Of a DNA stretch of 56,000 bases, positions 1 to 9,634 are shown piece after piece. The stretch covers positions 343,043,870 through 343,099,869 of the forward strand of contig NC_081412.1 in NCBI RefSeq assembly GCF_030272615.1. Direction: 5' to 3'. Source of the DNA: Cryptomeria japonica (taxonomy: Eukaryota; Streptophyta; Pinopsida; Cupressales; Cupressaceae). The notes under the pieces are model-generated. The model was not told the DNA's origin. It searched no databases and saw only the letters and a list, made by a program, of their open reading frames with translations. The stretch's first letter is position 1. Every line of letters begins with the position of its first letter. The translations under genes were made by a program, and so were the position numbers.

Positions 1-440
1 GGAACTGGCTTGTTCATGATACTCATGCTCATATCCAGTTAGTTGGTTTTGGTTTGGTGATCAAATGCTATCCTGTTTTCTTAGAAGCTTGGTTTCTAGT
101 TCTGGCGAGGGTTTCACTGGCAGAGCTTTTTATGAAGATATTTGATAAATTGCATAAGTGGTGTTGGTGCAACTTCTGGTGGCATTTTAGGATGTTGATG
201 GTGATCATGTTCGAGACTTGGTGGATGGAGATCATTTCTGAAGCGTATGGACCTATACCGGGTCCCGATTGATCTAGGTTATGGACTGACTTTAATGTAA
301 CTTGTGGATTAGACCTCTCGATGTGTTTCTGGGATGTCTTATGTGTTGGATAGTATTTATTTGGTCTAAGGCTGACATGGTTTGTAATTATGTAATTGGT
401 TTATTATCTAGTGGTCGACCTGATTGTTTATGGTTGAGGG
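1..440 (+). repeat. Element B 5' LTR, first part
   Basis: Matches 13413-13850 of the 3' LTR with scattered substitutions. Both copies share the 'cttgttcatgatactcat' and 'tggttgaggg' blocks. It ends with GAGGG (436-440), which is duplicated at 7973-7977 on the far side of element A. No gene is supported in this stretch. Confidence 0.93.
436..440. repeat. TSD of element A, left copy (right copy 7973-7977)
   Basis: GAGGG directly precedes the TG start of A, and GAGGG directly follows its terminal CA. Confidence 0.9.
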
Positions 441-1627
441 TGTTGGCATTTTTGATGTTTATGTTGTGATTGTCATTGATGGACACACACTTGCTTTGAT
501 ATCACTTTTTGTATGTATGAGTTATGCTCAACCAGTATTTGTTCCAAACCATTATTGCATTATAGTCTATAGGCTCTCGGTGTTTTGCAAAAAGTGTTTA
601 CTGATCTCAAGCAGTATGGAGACCTCAAGCGGTTCGAGGATCTCAAGCAGAGCGAAGAAACTGATGTGGCAGTTATCATTTTCCTAGTATTCATTTTTGG
701 ACAACCGGTAATCGGTTTAATGTTTAAACCAGTATTACTCTGTGATGAGTTACCAACCCATAATCGGTAAATTTGTATGAACTAGTAATACTCTATGAGA
801 GTTAACAACCGGTATTTTTGTGATGAATTACCATCCACCGACACTTTGATGGTGATTTGTACCATGTTATCAAATGTGTCTAGATGCAATGAACCTAGGA
901 ACTTGCAATGTAATCCTATTGGACCGACATGAAATTAGATTCCTTTTTAAGGACATCATGTCTAGGGTTTTAGGAGATGTAGCTGTTAGGGTTTTTGGTG
1001 GTTGATGAGTTTTTGTATGTGCGATCTTAGGAGAGAAGATCAAGTCTGTGTGTTGTAATAGAGTGTGGATTTATTGAAGATTGAAGTAATGCTGAAATGT
1101 ATTAGCAATGAGCTATCATGGATCTAACCAAGCAGACTGTACTATTTGCTAGATCATTCACTTGTTGATTACTCACATCTTTGACAAGTCAGAAACCCTT
1201 AATCGAGTAGGCCTAGAAAAGCCTTTGTAAATCCTCTAACAATATGGTTCACATTTGTGGATCTGAAATCCTCTCACAAGGTAGTCTTTAATTGAACTTA
1301 TCTCCTAACAAAGATTGAGATTCCTAACAGGATCTGTTCTGGTGAAGAACATTGTATGACCTTAACCTCTCTGGTTACTATTCTATAGATAGTTACTTGT
1401 GAGTTTCATCTCACCGTGGTTTTTTCCATTTAGGTTTCCATGTCAAAATCTCTTGTGTTATGGTGATTGTTCTTCTTTGGCTGAATGCCTTATTTGCTAT
1501 TTTGTTTGCATTTGTGTTAATCGGTTTGTTAGTAAAATTGTTATACCAGTTTTCTGCTAAACTGTTGAAGAGTTTAAGTTCAGTATTTTTTGGTATACTA
1601 GTTCACCCCCCCTCTTAGTATTCATCA
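441..1627 (+). repeat. Element A 5' LTR
   Basis: Begins TGTTGGCATTTTT and ends ...TTCATCA. It pairs with 6786-7972, with about 6% difference by eye over the first 200 bases. The U5 side holds the block 'accgtggttttttccattt' followed by 'aggtttccatgtcaaaatc', a sequence type shared with the LTRs of B and C. Both strands hold only short chance ORFs. Confidence 0.93.
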
Positions 1628-1629
1628 AT

Positions 1630-1642
1630 TGGTATTAGAGCC
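1630..1642 (+). promoter_or_regulatory. Element A primer binding site (initiator Met tRNA)
   Basis: TGGTATTAGAGCC lies two bases after the LTR end. It matches the plant iMet site TGGTATCAGAGC except for one C-to-T change. Confidence 0.88.
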
Positions 1643-1677
1643 AACCTTTCTATAAGTTTAACCACTTGGAAAGAGAC

Positions 1678-2957
1678 ATGGGGGAGTACACTGTGAGGGA
1701 ACTTACTCATCGGCTCACTCAATCTAAGAAAGCCTATGATGAACTCAAAGTCAAGTTTAAGGCCTCTCTAGCAAAAAGGAGAGAGCATGCTAAGAAACTA
1801 ATGGAGCTAACTGAAAACAGTTCCTCTATGAAGTGGACATGGAAGCCCTAGTTGGAGAAGTTGAAAAGATAAATGAGTTTAATGCCAACCTAAGAAGGGA
1901 ATTGGAAGGACTAACTATCAAGATGTGTCAAGAGCTTGAGAACCAGAGGAAAGCTGAAGATCTGATAAAAGACAAAGATCATGAGATCTCCAAGATGAAG
2001 CAAGAAATCAGTGCACTTACCGCTCATCTCCAAGAGAGAAAAGTGGAAAAAGAGGAAATGCAAGGTAAAATAAACATGGCTATTTCTGAGAATGCAACCT
2101 TGAAGGAATCCAATGCTACTATTGCGAAAGAACTTACTGAGTCAAAGGAAATAATTGCCAAATTCAATAAGAGCATTGTCAAGCTAGAGCAGAAGCTTGA
2201 ATTAGCTAAACTAGTGAAGAATACCACTGGACTTGGTTTTTCTAGTTATGAGGAAGGTGAGACCTTTGGATAAAAAGATGTAGCATCAAAGAAGCAACCG
2301 ACACCAAAGGATAAAGGTAAGAAAAAAATCAAACCTGCTTGCTTTAATTGTCTCAAGGAAGGACATACTGCTAATGTATGTAGAAACAAGGCTTACAATA
2401 ACTTTCCTTACTTTCTAAACAATAAGCCTAGATCCAATAGATTCAATGGAAATTGTTATGCATGCAACAAGTTTGGGCATAGAGAATTTGAATGCAGGTC
2501 TGTCATGCACACTGCTGGAAGGTATCCTCAAAGAAGTCAAGGAGTCTTTCCCGAACCCTCTGGGAACCGAAATCCAAACTGGTTTAATACCTATAATCAT
2601 CGGTCAGGAAGTGGTGGCTATCAAGAGGCAACTAGATGGAGATAAACCTGTTTGATCTATCATGGTAGTGGCCACACAACTACAACATGCATAAGGAAGA
2701 ATGGAAACATGAATAATGGACCTTGGAGAGGACCTAGAATGATTTGCTAGCATTGCAACAAACTGGGTCATACAACAAGATTCTGCAGAATGAGAAAGAA
2801 TATATCAGATGATATACCAGTCACTCCAGAAGGAAATATTGAAGTTGAAACTATTCAAGTGGATATGAAGAAAACCTGGTAAAAGAAGCCAAAACAAGTG
2901 TCTCAAGAAGAACTGGTTTCTGCACCTGGTGTGGAAATCTCTGAACTGGAAAACTAA
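1678..2957 (+). pseudogene. gag: Element A Gag-like protein, coiled coil plus zinc knuckles
   Basis: The start is the ATG at 1678 (MGEYTVRELTHRL...). The same start context is kept in element E at 26808. The first two thirds form a heptad-rich Lys/Glu coiled coil. It is followed by CCHC knuckles CFNCLKEGHTANVC (about 2340) and CYACNKFGHREFEC (about 2458), then two more near 2660 and 2750, the last having lost its first Cys to a stop (TGC or TGT to TAG). CCHC knuckles of the form CX2CX4HX4C bind the RNA genome in retroelement Gag proteins, so I infer an RNA-packaging nucleocapsid role. A one-base loss near 1827 breaks the frame relative to E. Further stops occur near 2271, 2750 and 2881. The terminal stop is at 2955-2957. 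No capsid fold can be assigned by eye. Confidence 0.8.
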
Positions 2958-3397
2958 GCTACAGGAAAGCTTAGGGGGAACAAATTGGTGAGATGTTTCA
3001 AACCCCCAGTTTACACCAGTAAAAGACCTTAACCGGAATGCGATACCTATCAATTGGCAGAAGATCGGAAATGGTAAAAGGCAAATTAAGATTTACGCCC
3101 TAATAGTGGAGCATTTATTATGGTAGGTGAAGAATTCATTTAGAAAGGATTTTCAAGTCATTTTCACTTATCAATTTTTGAGCGTAGAAGTTTTCAAGCA
3201 CAGAATGACAAAAGGCAATTTGTCTTGCAATTCAGAGAGATTTCAAAACCCTAAAGAAGAATCTGAAGATATCATCAATCTGTAAAGTGTAGAACCCAAA
3301 GTGGTAATCCAGCAACTGAAGTGGTGAGTGTCAAAGCGGAAATTGCAAGCCCTAAATCTCGACATTCGAAGGTATTTCTTGAGTTTCTCTATTTATC
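2958..3397 (+). other. Element A spacer between gag and ORF2, 5'UTR-like
   Basis: Non-coding, but retained in E at 54074-54516, including 'ttacgccctaatggtggagc'-type sequence, an 'aaaccctaaagaa' block and 'aaggtatttcttgagttt' just before the ORF2 start. The 'aaaccctaa' block resembles plant 5' untranslated leaders. It may carry an internal promoter, splice site or leader for ORF2, which is inference. Confidence 0.55.
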
Positions 3398-6300
3398 ATG
3401 GCTTCAACATCTCACTCGAGCTCTAGTGCACCCATTGATTCAGTTGATTTCATACAATGGAAGGCAAAATATAATGCCCTATCCCAAATTCCCACTGGTG
3501 TTATAGCAGAGGAAGGTATTTCGGATTACATTGACTGTAAAATTGAAGACCTAGGATCTTTAGTGATCCATTCTCAGTTGAGTTTGTTCAGCGGAAAGGA
3601 CAAGAAGATCAAACTGGAATTCAACATCTTGGAAAAGAAGAAGCTTCACAATGCAGTCTATTTCCTTGAAGAATTCTCAGATGATCACATGCGCATCATT
3701 CTAAGTAGAGTTCACGGTGACAAAAGTATTTAGAGTGGATGCATGACATCACACCAAAAGCGATTCATGTCGTCACCGATTTCTGTAACATTGGGGAAGT
3801 GTCAGCCCTAAGGAAGATCAACAAGACTGAAATGACTAAGCTCACCGGTTCTGTGAGTGACCAAAGGGGAATGACCATCAATACCATCAAGAATGATCTG
3901 GTCAAGTGTGTCTGCATGGTGATAGGTTACTGGACATTCTATGCTAGCAGGATCAACGCTGTCTCTACTACAGCTGTAAATGTTGGGTACAGGATGATTA
4001 TGGAAGATGCCTCGTTTGATTTATGCACCTGTATGCAAAGAAAACTCCTGGTAAATTTGAAGTCAATAAAACAGGACAATGCCTTGAGATTTAAATCTGG
4101 ACAACTATTGGTTGGATTGTTCTTCTACTTCGAAGGCTACTTTCCAGGAGTCGGTGATATTTAGTGGTCTGCTGACCAACCGATTACAAAGCAAATCAGG
4201 GAAAGTCTACAAGCAATTGGAACCAATTACCTTGAAGTCCTGAACAAATACTTTGATGAGTTTAGATGCAAGATGAGCCAAAGGGTGAGAATATCCAATG
4301 ATATTGTCAAGAAGTATGAAGAGGACATCTGCTTTATCATCAAAGTAGATGAGTGCATAATGGAGGCTGTTGAGCCCAGAAAGGAAGAAGTGGAGCCTAT
4401 GGGTTATGAGGTAATGTACAACATGTTGGACAGGTATGCTTCTACCCTACTTGCCTCACCGATTGATCCCAAGGAGAAGAGAATTGGCACCTATCTGGAG
4501 AGGATTACACCAGTTGAGGAGCCCTTAGTGAAGAAAGGGAAGGTAGTACCATCTGTATCGGCACCGGTTACTCCAGTGAGTCCTAAAGTGACCAAGCGAT
4601 CACCGACAAAGAAGAAACCAGAAGTTGCTCCTGCCAAAGTCTTTGAGAGAAAGCAGAAAACAAAAAGCAACACACCAGACTCAGAAGACACTATATCTAA
4701 AGAACTGCCTAAGAAGACTAGGCAAACGAGGAAGAAGACAGAGGCAACCAGTAGTGAATCAACATCATCAGCATCGGTAAATATTGATATCTCCTCTTAC
4801 AAACCTTTGACACATTGTCAAAGAACCTTTAAGAATATTAAGAGGAAAGTGATGAGTGACTTAGTAGATTATTTTGATGATTTCAATGATAATGAGAAGG
4901 AGGAAGTAGAACAGGCAGTCATTTAGTATTTATGTATTAATGACCGGTCGCCATCAGAAATTAAATCTGTGACATTGGATTCTTTATATATTTCTTTGGA
5001 CAACAAATGGCGCATTGCCATAGAAAAAGAACAGGAAATAAGAGAGGAAATATTTGCACAATATTTTCTTGATGTGTCCAATTCCGAACTCTATGAAGTT
5101 ATGGAAAAATATAAAGGCCTCTTCTTTATACAAAGAAGGAGACTCTTATTGCTAGAAGGGAAAGTCCTTGAGGTGGTAAAAGATACCCACTCTCATGCTC
5201 AAGCTGCTCTGAAATTGCATCAAGTATCCGAAGCCAACAAGAAGGTTGAACAAGAGCCAGAAATTGCAAAATCGAATGAGGTGTATAACAGTGAGGGAGA
5301 ACAGGTCACTGAGCAAATGGACCCTATTGATGTTGATGCCCTGAATGGTGAAGATGTTACCCCTGATAAGAAGAGAAAGGAAGAGAAGAGAAAGGAAGAG
5401 GAGAAGAGAAAGGAAGAAGAGAAGAAATAGGAAGCGGAGAAGAAGAAGGAAGAAGAGCGAAAACAGGAAGCAGAGAAGAAGAAGAAAAAGGAAGAGGAAA
5501 GGAAAGAAGAAGAGAAGTGGAAAGAAGAAGAAAGGAAGAAGGAAGAAGAGAAAAGAAAGAAATAAGTTGAAGAGAAGAAGAAGGCAGAAGAAGATAAGCA
5601 GAAAGCCAAAGAAAAGAAGGAAGCAACAAAGAGTACTCATACAGAGACCCCAAAGGCAACTGGTGGTAAAGCCAAACTGGCTGACATCACCAGTCCCATT
5701 GACCTCCAGTCTACAAATGAAATGGAGCTACTGCAAAGAATTAAGCTTGCTCAAGAGTGATTGGATGCACTAAGGAGGAAAAAGGAGGAAGATGTGACTC
5801 AAACTACGGTGGAAACTCTCACCAGTTTGATTCCTGGTACCAGTCTCCCAAGTACTGATTCCACTCTAGCTCAATTGAAGCTCGTATGCATAGTTGTAGA
5901 GGACCATGTGTAATGCCTAGAAGATGTTACTGAAGATAATTCCAAAAAGAAGCATCAAAAGGCTTTGAACACTGCCTTGGTGAAAAAGTTAAATGAGCTC
6001 CGGTTTGATCTGCAGAAGGCACATAAGGACATTAAAGATGTTCTGGATGAGGGGAATCTACTGCTCAACAAGATATGTCAACCCCATCTATTTTGTGATG
6101 ATGTGCTTGCTCAAAAAGAAAAACTACAAACTGATTTGCAGACATTCATAATCACCTTCAAGACGCCATATGATTCCTTTACTGCTTATGGGCAAACCGT
6201 TCACTAGTTTCAACTTCAGGCAGCAAGAATTGATTTGGAGATTAGCAACCGGACCAAGAATTTGTAGGAACTACAACTGGTTCTACTACCAATACTGCAA

Positions 6301-6507
6301 ATACTTCATAAATGCTATCTCAATCTGGATGCCTTGATGGTTACTCAAGAGATGAGTACCTTGGACGCCATGGAGGAACAGGTATCCCAGATGTAAACGG
6401 AGAGTGAGGTTGCTACCTTATTGCTTGAGTCATGGTCTATATCCATGAAGACATTTATGAAAGACTTTAAATCGGTTTTTGACAAATTTCACTCTTTATT
6501 GTCATAA
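3398..6507 (+). pseudogene. Element A ORF2: unrecognised ~1,035-codon protein
   Basis: I do not recognise the family. It starts MASTSHSSSSAP at 3398. A one-base loss near 3726 changes frame; from there to the TAA at 6505-6507 one frame continues, broken only by in-frame stops near 4162, 4924, 5428, 5563, 5758, 5911, 6205, 6265 and 6395. Parts in order: a globular N-terminal half with Cys-containing segments such as FDLCTCMQRKLL and YFPGVGDI (to about 4500); a Lys/Pro/Ser/Thr-rich basic linker (4530-4780); a short conserved segment SYKPLTHCQRT (4797); an acidic helix region; a long Lys/Glu repeat (about 5367-5600) typical of a single alpha-helix; and a coiled-coil C-terminus. It has no polymerase, integrase or protease motif. 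E carries the first ~497 codons with clear similarity but stops at different positions. That implies an intact ancestral ORF and argues that this is a real protein of the family. It could be a captured host gene or an element-specific Gag extension. Confidence 0.75.
5367..5640 (+). repeat. Purine-only tract coding for Lys/Glu repeat in ORF2
   Basis: About 270 bases are almost entirely A and G, built from 'aagaggaaggaagag'-like units. In the ORF2 frame they read as KRKEEE-type repeats. The long Arg-rich and Ser/Phe-rich ORFs in the other frames here are by-products of this composition. Confidence 0.85.
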
Positions 6508-6773
6508 ACTCTTATTATTTTAATGCTAATGGACACAAGGGTTATTCAGCTGCACTTTGTCATTGTTGGCAAAGGGGGAGTAGTATTTTGTATTCAAAAT
6601 TTTGATGCATACTATGTATACTTTCATGTTTATCTCTGTAAGGGAGTAGTATACATTGTATTTTCTGCAAAAGCGATAGTGTATATGCTTAGGGAGAGTA
6701 GTTTTGATTATGGCATATTTTTGTTGTAAAACACTTAGATGTCAAAATTTTCCTAAGTGTTGCCATCAATGCC
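6508..6773 (+). other. Element A 3' non-coding region with repeated PPT-like motifs
   Basis: Between the ORF2 stop and the true PPT there are three PPT-like motifs ending in AGTAG: 'caaagggggagtag' (about 6569), 'taagggagtag' (about 6639) and 'tagggagagtag' (about 6690). They are spaced 50-70 bases apart. No coding potential is supported. Confidence 0.6.
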
Positions 6774-6785
6774 AAAGGGGGAGAT
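6774..6785 (+). promoter_or_regulatory. Element A polypurine tract
   Basis: AAAGGGGGAGAT directly precedes the TG of the 3' LTR. It is the plus-strand primer site, in the context CAATGCC-PPT-TGTTGG also seen in B and (on minus) C. Confidence 0.88.
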
Positions 6786-7972
6786 TGTTGGCATTTTTAT
6801 GTTTATGTTGTGATTGTCATTGATGGACACACAATTGCTTTGAGATCACTTTTTGTATGTATGAGTTATGCTCAACTGGTATTTGTTCCAAACCGATATT
6901 GCATTATAGTCTATAGGCTATTGGTGTTTTGCAGAAAGTGTTTACCGATCTCAAGCGGTATGGAGACCTCAAGCAGTTCGAGGATCTCAAGTGGAGTGAA
7001 GAAACTGAAGCAGCAGTTATCATTTTCCCAGTCTTTATTTTTGGACAACTGGTAATTAGTTTAATGTTTAAACCGGTATTACTCTATGATGAGTTACCAA
7101 TCGGTAATCGGTAAAGTTGTATGAACAGGTAATACTCTATGAGAGTTACCAACTGGTATTTTTGTGATGAGTTACCATCCACCGACACTTTGATGATGAA
7201 ATTGTGTCATGTTATCAAATGTGTCTAGATGCAATGAACCTAGGAACTTGCAATGTAATCTGATTGGACCGACATGAAATCACATTCCTTTTTAAGGACA
7301 TCATGTCTAGGGTTTTAGGAGATGTAGCTATTAGGGTTTTTGGTGGTTGATGAGTTTTTGTATGTGTGATCTTAGGAGAGAAGATCAAGTCTGTGTGCTA
7401 TAACAGAGTGTGGATTTACTGAAGACTGAAGTAATGCTGAAATGCATTAGCAATGAGCTATTATGGATCTAACCAAGAAGACTGTGCTATTTGCTAGATC
7501 ATTCACTTGTTGATTACTCACATCTTTGACAAGTCGGAAACCCTTAACTGGGTAGGCCCAGGAAAGCCTTTGTAAATCCTCTAACAAGGTGGTTCACATT
7601 TGTGGATTTGAAATCCACTCATAAGGTAGTCTTTAATCAAACTTATCTCCTAACAGAGATTGAGATTCTTAATAGGATCTATTCTGGTGAAGAATATTGT
7701 ATGACCTTAACTGGTCTGGTTACTATTCTGCATATAGTTACTTGTGAGTTTCATCTCACCGTGGTTTTTCCCATTTGGGTTTCCACGTCAAGATCTCTTT
7801 TGTTATGGTGATTGTGCTTTTGTGGGTGAATGCCTTATTTGTTGTTTGGTTTGCATTTGTGTTAACCAGTTTGTTGATAAAACTGTTATACCAGTTTTCT
7901 GCTAAACTATTTAAGTGTTTAAGTTCAGTATTTTTTGGTATACTAATTCACCCCCCCTCTTAGCATTCATCA
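6786..7972 (+). repeat. Element A 3' LTR
   Basis: Same length as the 5' LTR (1,187 bp), with TGTTGG start and ...CATTCATCA end, followed by the TSD GAGGG. Confidence 0.93.
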
Positions 7973-8580
7973 GAGGGTTTGTATATATATGTCAGATCTC
8001 ATTGTAGATCATCATGGTTGTGTTAGAGTTCATGGTCAAGGGATGTAATGTACAAATAATGTAATATCATTCAAGCAGAGGATTTGGTCGATCATTGGAG
8101 ATCGAATTGGGTTTATGTAAGAGGATTTAGTCCACTAGTATTGAGCTTAACTGGAATTGTACTCAGGCATAGGAGATGCTATCTTTTGCAGTTCAACACT
8201 TCTCCATATTGTAGTATGGATTTCTATGCAGTCAATGAGGCTCCTTTTGTGATGAGAAGTGTGCTCTAGGCTATTGGCCTTCCTATAAGTGCATGCCCCT
8301 CAATTGTAATTCACATACTTACTACAGAAGTATTATCTGACTGTGGGTAGGCTTCCCACCATGGGTTTTCCCTTTGCTGGGTTTTCCACGTATAAATCTC
8401 GGTGTCATGTGGATGGTATTTTTTTTTATCATTGTTTATGCTTAATTGGTTTAATTTATATTCTGGTATTAATGTTTTGGGTTCTGGTATTAAATTTTTA
8501 ATTGCTAATAGTTCCAGTAATCTGTGACAACTGATTCACCCCCCTCTCAGTTGTCTTCCAATTATTTGAATTGTCTAACA
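7973..8580 (+). repeat. Element B 5' LTR, second part
   Basis: Continues the B 5' LTR after element A and matches 13846-14427. It opens with the TSD copy GAGGG (7973-7977) and a TATA-like run, and ends ...TCTAACA just before the primer site. The U5 side has 'ccaccatgggttttcccttt' followed by 'ggttttccacgtataaatc'. Confidence 0.92.
7982..7990 (+). promoter_or_regulatory. TATA-like box in B 5' LTR
   Basis: TATATATAT lies in the first part of the LTR, equivalent to TATATATA at 13857-13864 in the 3' LTR. It now starts about 10 bases downstream of element A, so A separates it from the upstream U3 sequence. Confidence 0.55.
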
Positions 8581-8582
8581 AT

Positions 8583-8595
8583 TGGTATCAGAGTG
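8583..8595 (+). promoter_or_regulatory. Element B primer binding site (initiator Met tRNA)
   Basis: TGGTATCAGAGTG lies two bases after the LTR end (8580). The first 11 bases match the plant iMet site. Confidence 0.9.
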
Positions 8596-8638
8596 TTGGT
8601 CCTCTCTGCAGAAATCTTAACTACTTGAGGAAGATCCT

Positions 8639-9634
8639 ATGGTGACTAACAGTTCAAGTTCATCTAGTTCATCTAGAGCTATCTTTCAGAGAGATATTCC
8701 TAGGCTTGGTAGAACAAACTACACAGTATGGAAGATTCAAATTGAGACTCATCTGAGATGTCTTGGCAAGGAGATTTGGGAGATCACACAGAATGGTGTC
8801 ACACCTTATAATCTGAAATCTGACAATCCTGCTCCAAAAAACCTGGATAAGGATCTTGAGAATGATTATAGAGCAAGAGAAGCCCTCTTGTGTGCACTTT
8901 CTAATTAGCAAATAATGGGATTAACCGACAAATCATCTGGAAAGGCTATATGGGATTAGTTGGAGACTCTTAATGAAGGTAATTGTATAGTGAAGATTGC
9001 TAAACTTGATGGTTACCGAATGAGATATCAAAACCTGAAGATTGAACAATATGAAAGGATTGCTGCATTCATGGAAAGGGTAAATGAGATTGTTATGGGA
9101 ATTCAATGTTATGGTGGGACTCTGAGCAAATATGAAATTGTTTCTAAAGTTTTGAGAGCCCTACCACCGGCTTACAAAATGAAGGCTATTGCTAATGAGT
9201 TGAGAAAAATGGCTAATACATATGTCAATAGAGATACTTTGGTTTGAAAACTATCTTCTTTTGAGCTTGAAGAATTTGGACCTTCTAGAGCTATGAAGCC
9301 TGAACCTGCTTTTCATGCATCTACATCTACAGTCGGTAAGAAAGATTAGAAAGCTTTGTATGTGAATTAATTGGAAGATATGAAGAGAGAAGATGATGAG
9401 TTTGAGCAACTTGAAGCACTATTTTCTAGAAGAGTACCTAAAGCACCGGTAGGAAGTAAGTATGAAGGAAAAGCACCTTTTAAATATTTTGCATGTAATA
9501 AGATTGGTCATTTTGCATCTAGATGTCCTAAAAGGAATTCAAGATTTGATGAAAGAGTTAGAAGATCACTTAAGCCCAACCTTAGATATCAGAACAAGTA
9601 TAAGTATAGGAAAAACAAAGACAAATCATGCTAA
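8639..9634 (+). pseudogene. gag: Element B Gag (copia, UBN2-type)
   Basis: Starts at the ATG at 8639 (MVTNSSSSSSSSRAIF), 44 bases past the primer site. A copia Gag core follows: FQRDIPRLGRTNYTVWKIQI and later MRYQNLKIEQYERIAAFMER and LPPAYKMKAIANELR. It ends in a damaged CCHC knuckle YFACNKIGHFASRCPK (about 9485-9535), where the first Cys is now Tyr or Phe. The product would form the virus-like particle. In-frame stops sit at 8906, 8957, 9245, near 9348 and 9632, mostly where Gln, Trp or Arg is expected. The frame stays the same as in the downstream protease and integrase, so gag-pol was one polyprotein. Confidence 0.88.

Larger units (their letters stand above)
441..7972 (+). mobile_element. 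Element A: non-autonomous copia-like LTR element with Gag-like ORF and unknown ORF2
   Basis: A 7,532-bp element with two 1,187-bp LTRs (441-1627 and 6786-7972). It has TG...CA ends, a 5-bp TSD GAGGG (436-440 and 7973-7977), an iMet primer site at 1630 and a PPT at 6774. Inside are a Gag-like pseudogene and a roughly 1,035-codon second ORF. No protease, reverse transcriptase, RNase H or integrase motif appears anywhere inside, so it depended on a helper for movement. It lies in the 5' LTR of B, just upstream of that LTR's TATA box. Removing A plus one TSD restores a sequence matching 13840-13870 in the 3' LTR of B. A second copy of the family is element E. Confidence 0.92.

Noticed and set aside
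5152-5773. Long Arg-rich (+) and Ser/Phe/Leu-rich (minus) ORFs
   Set aside because: By-products of the purine tract inside ORF2 of A; composition alone keeps these frames open.
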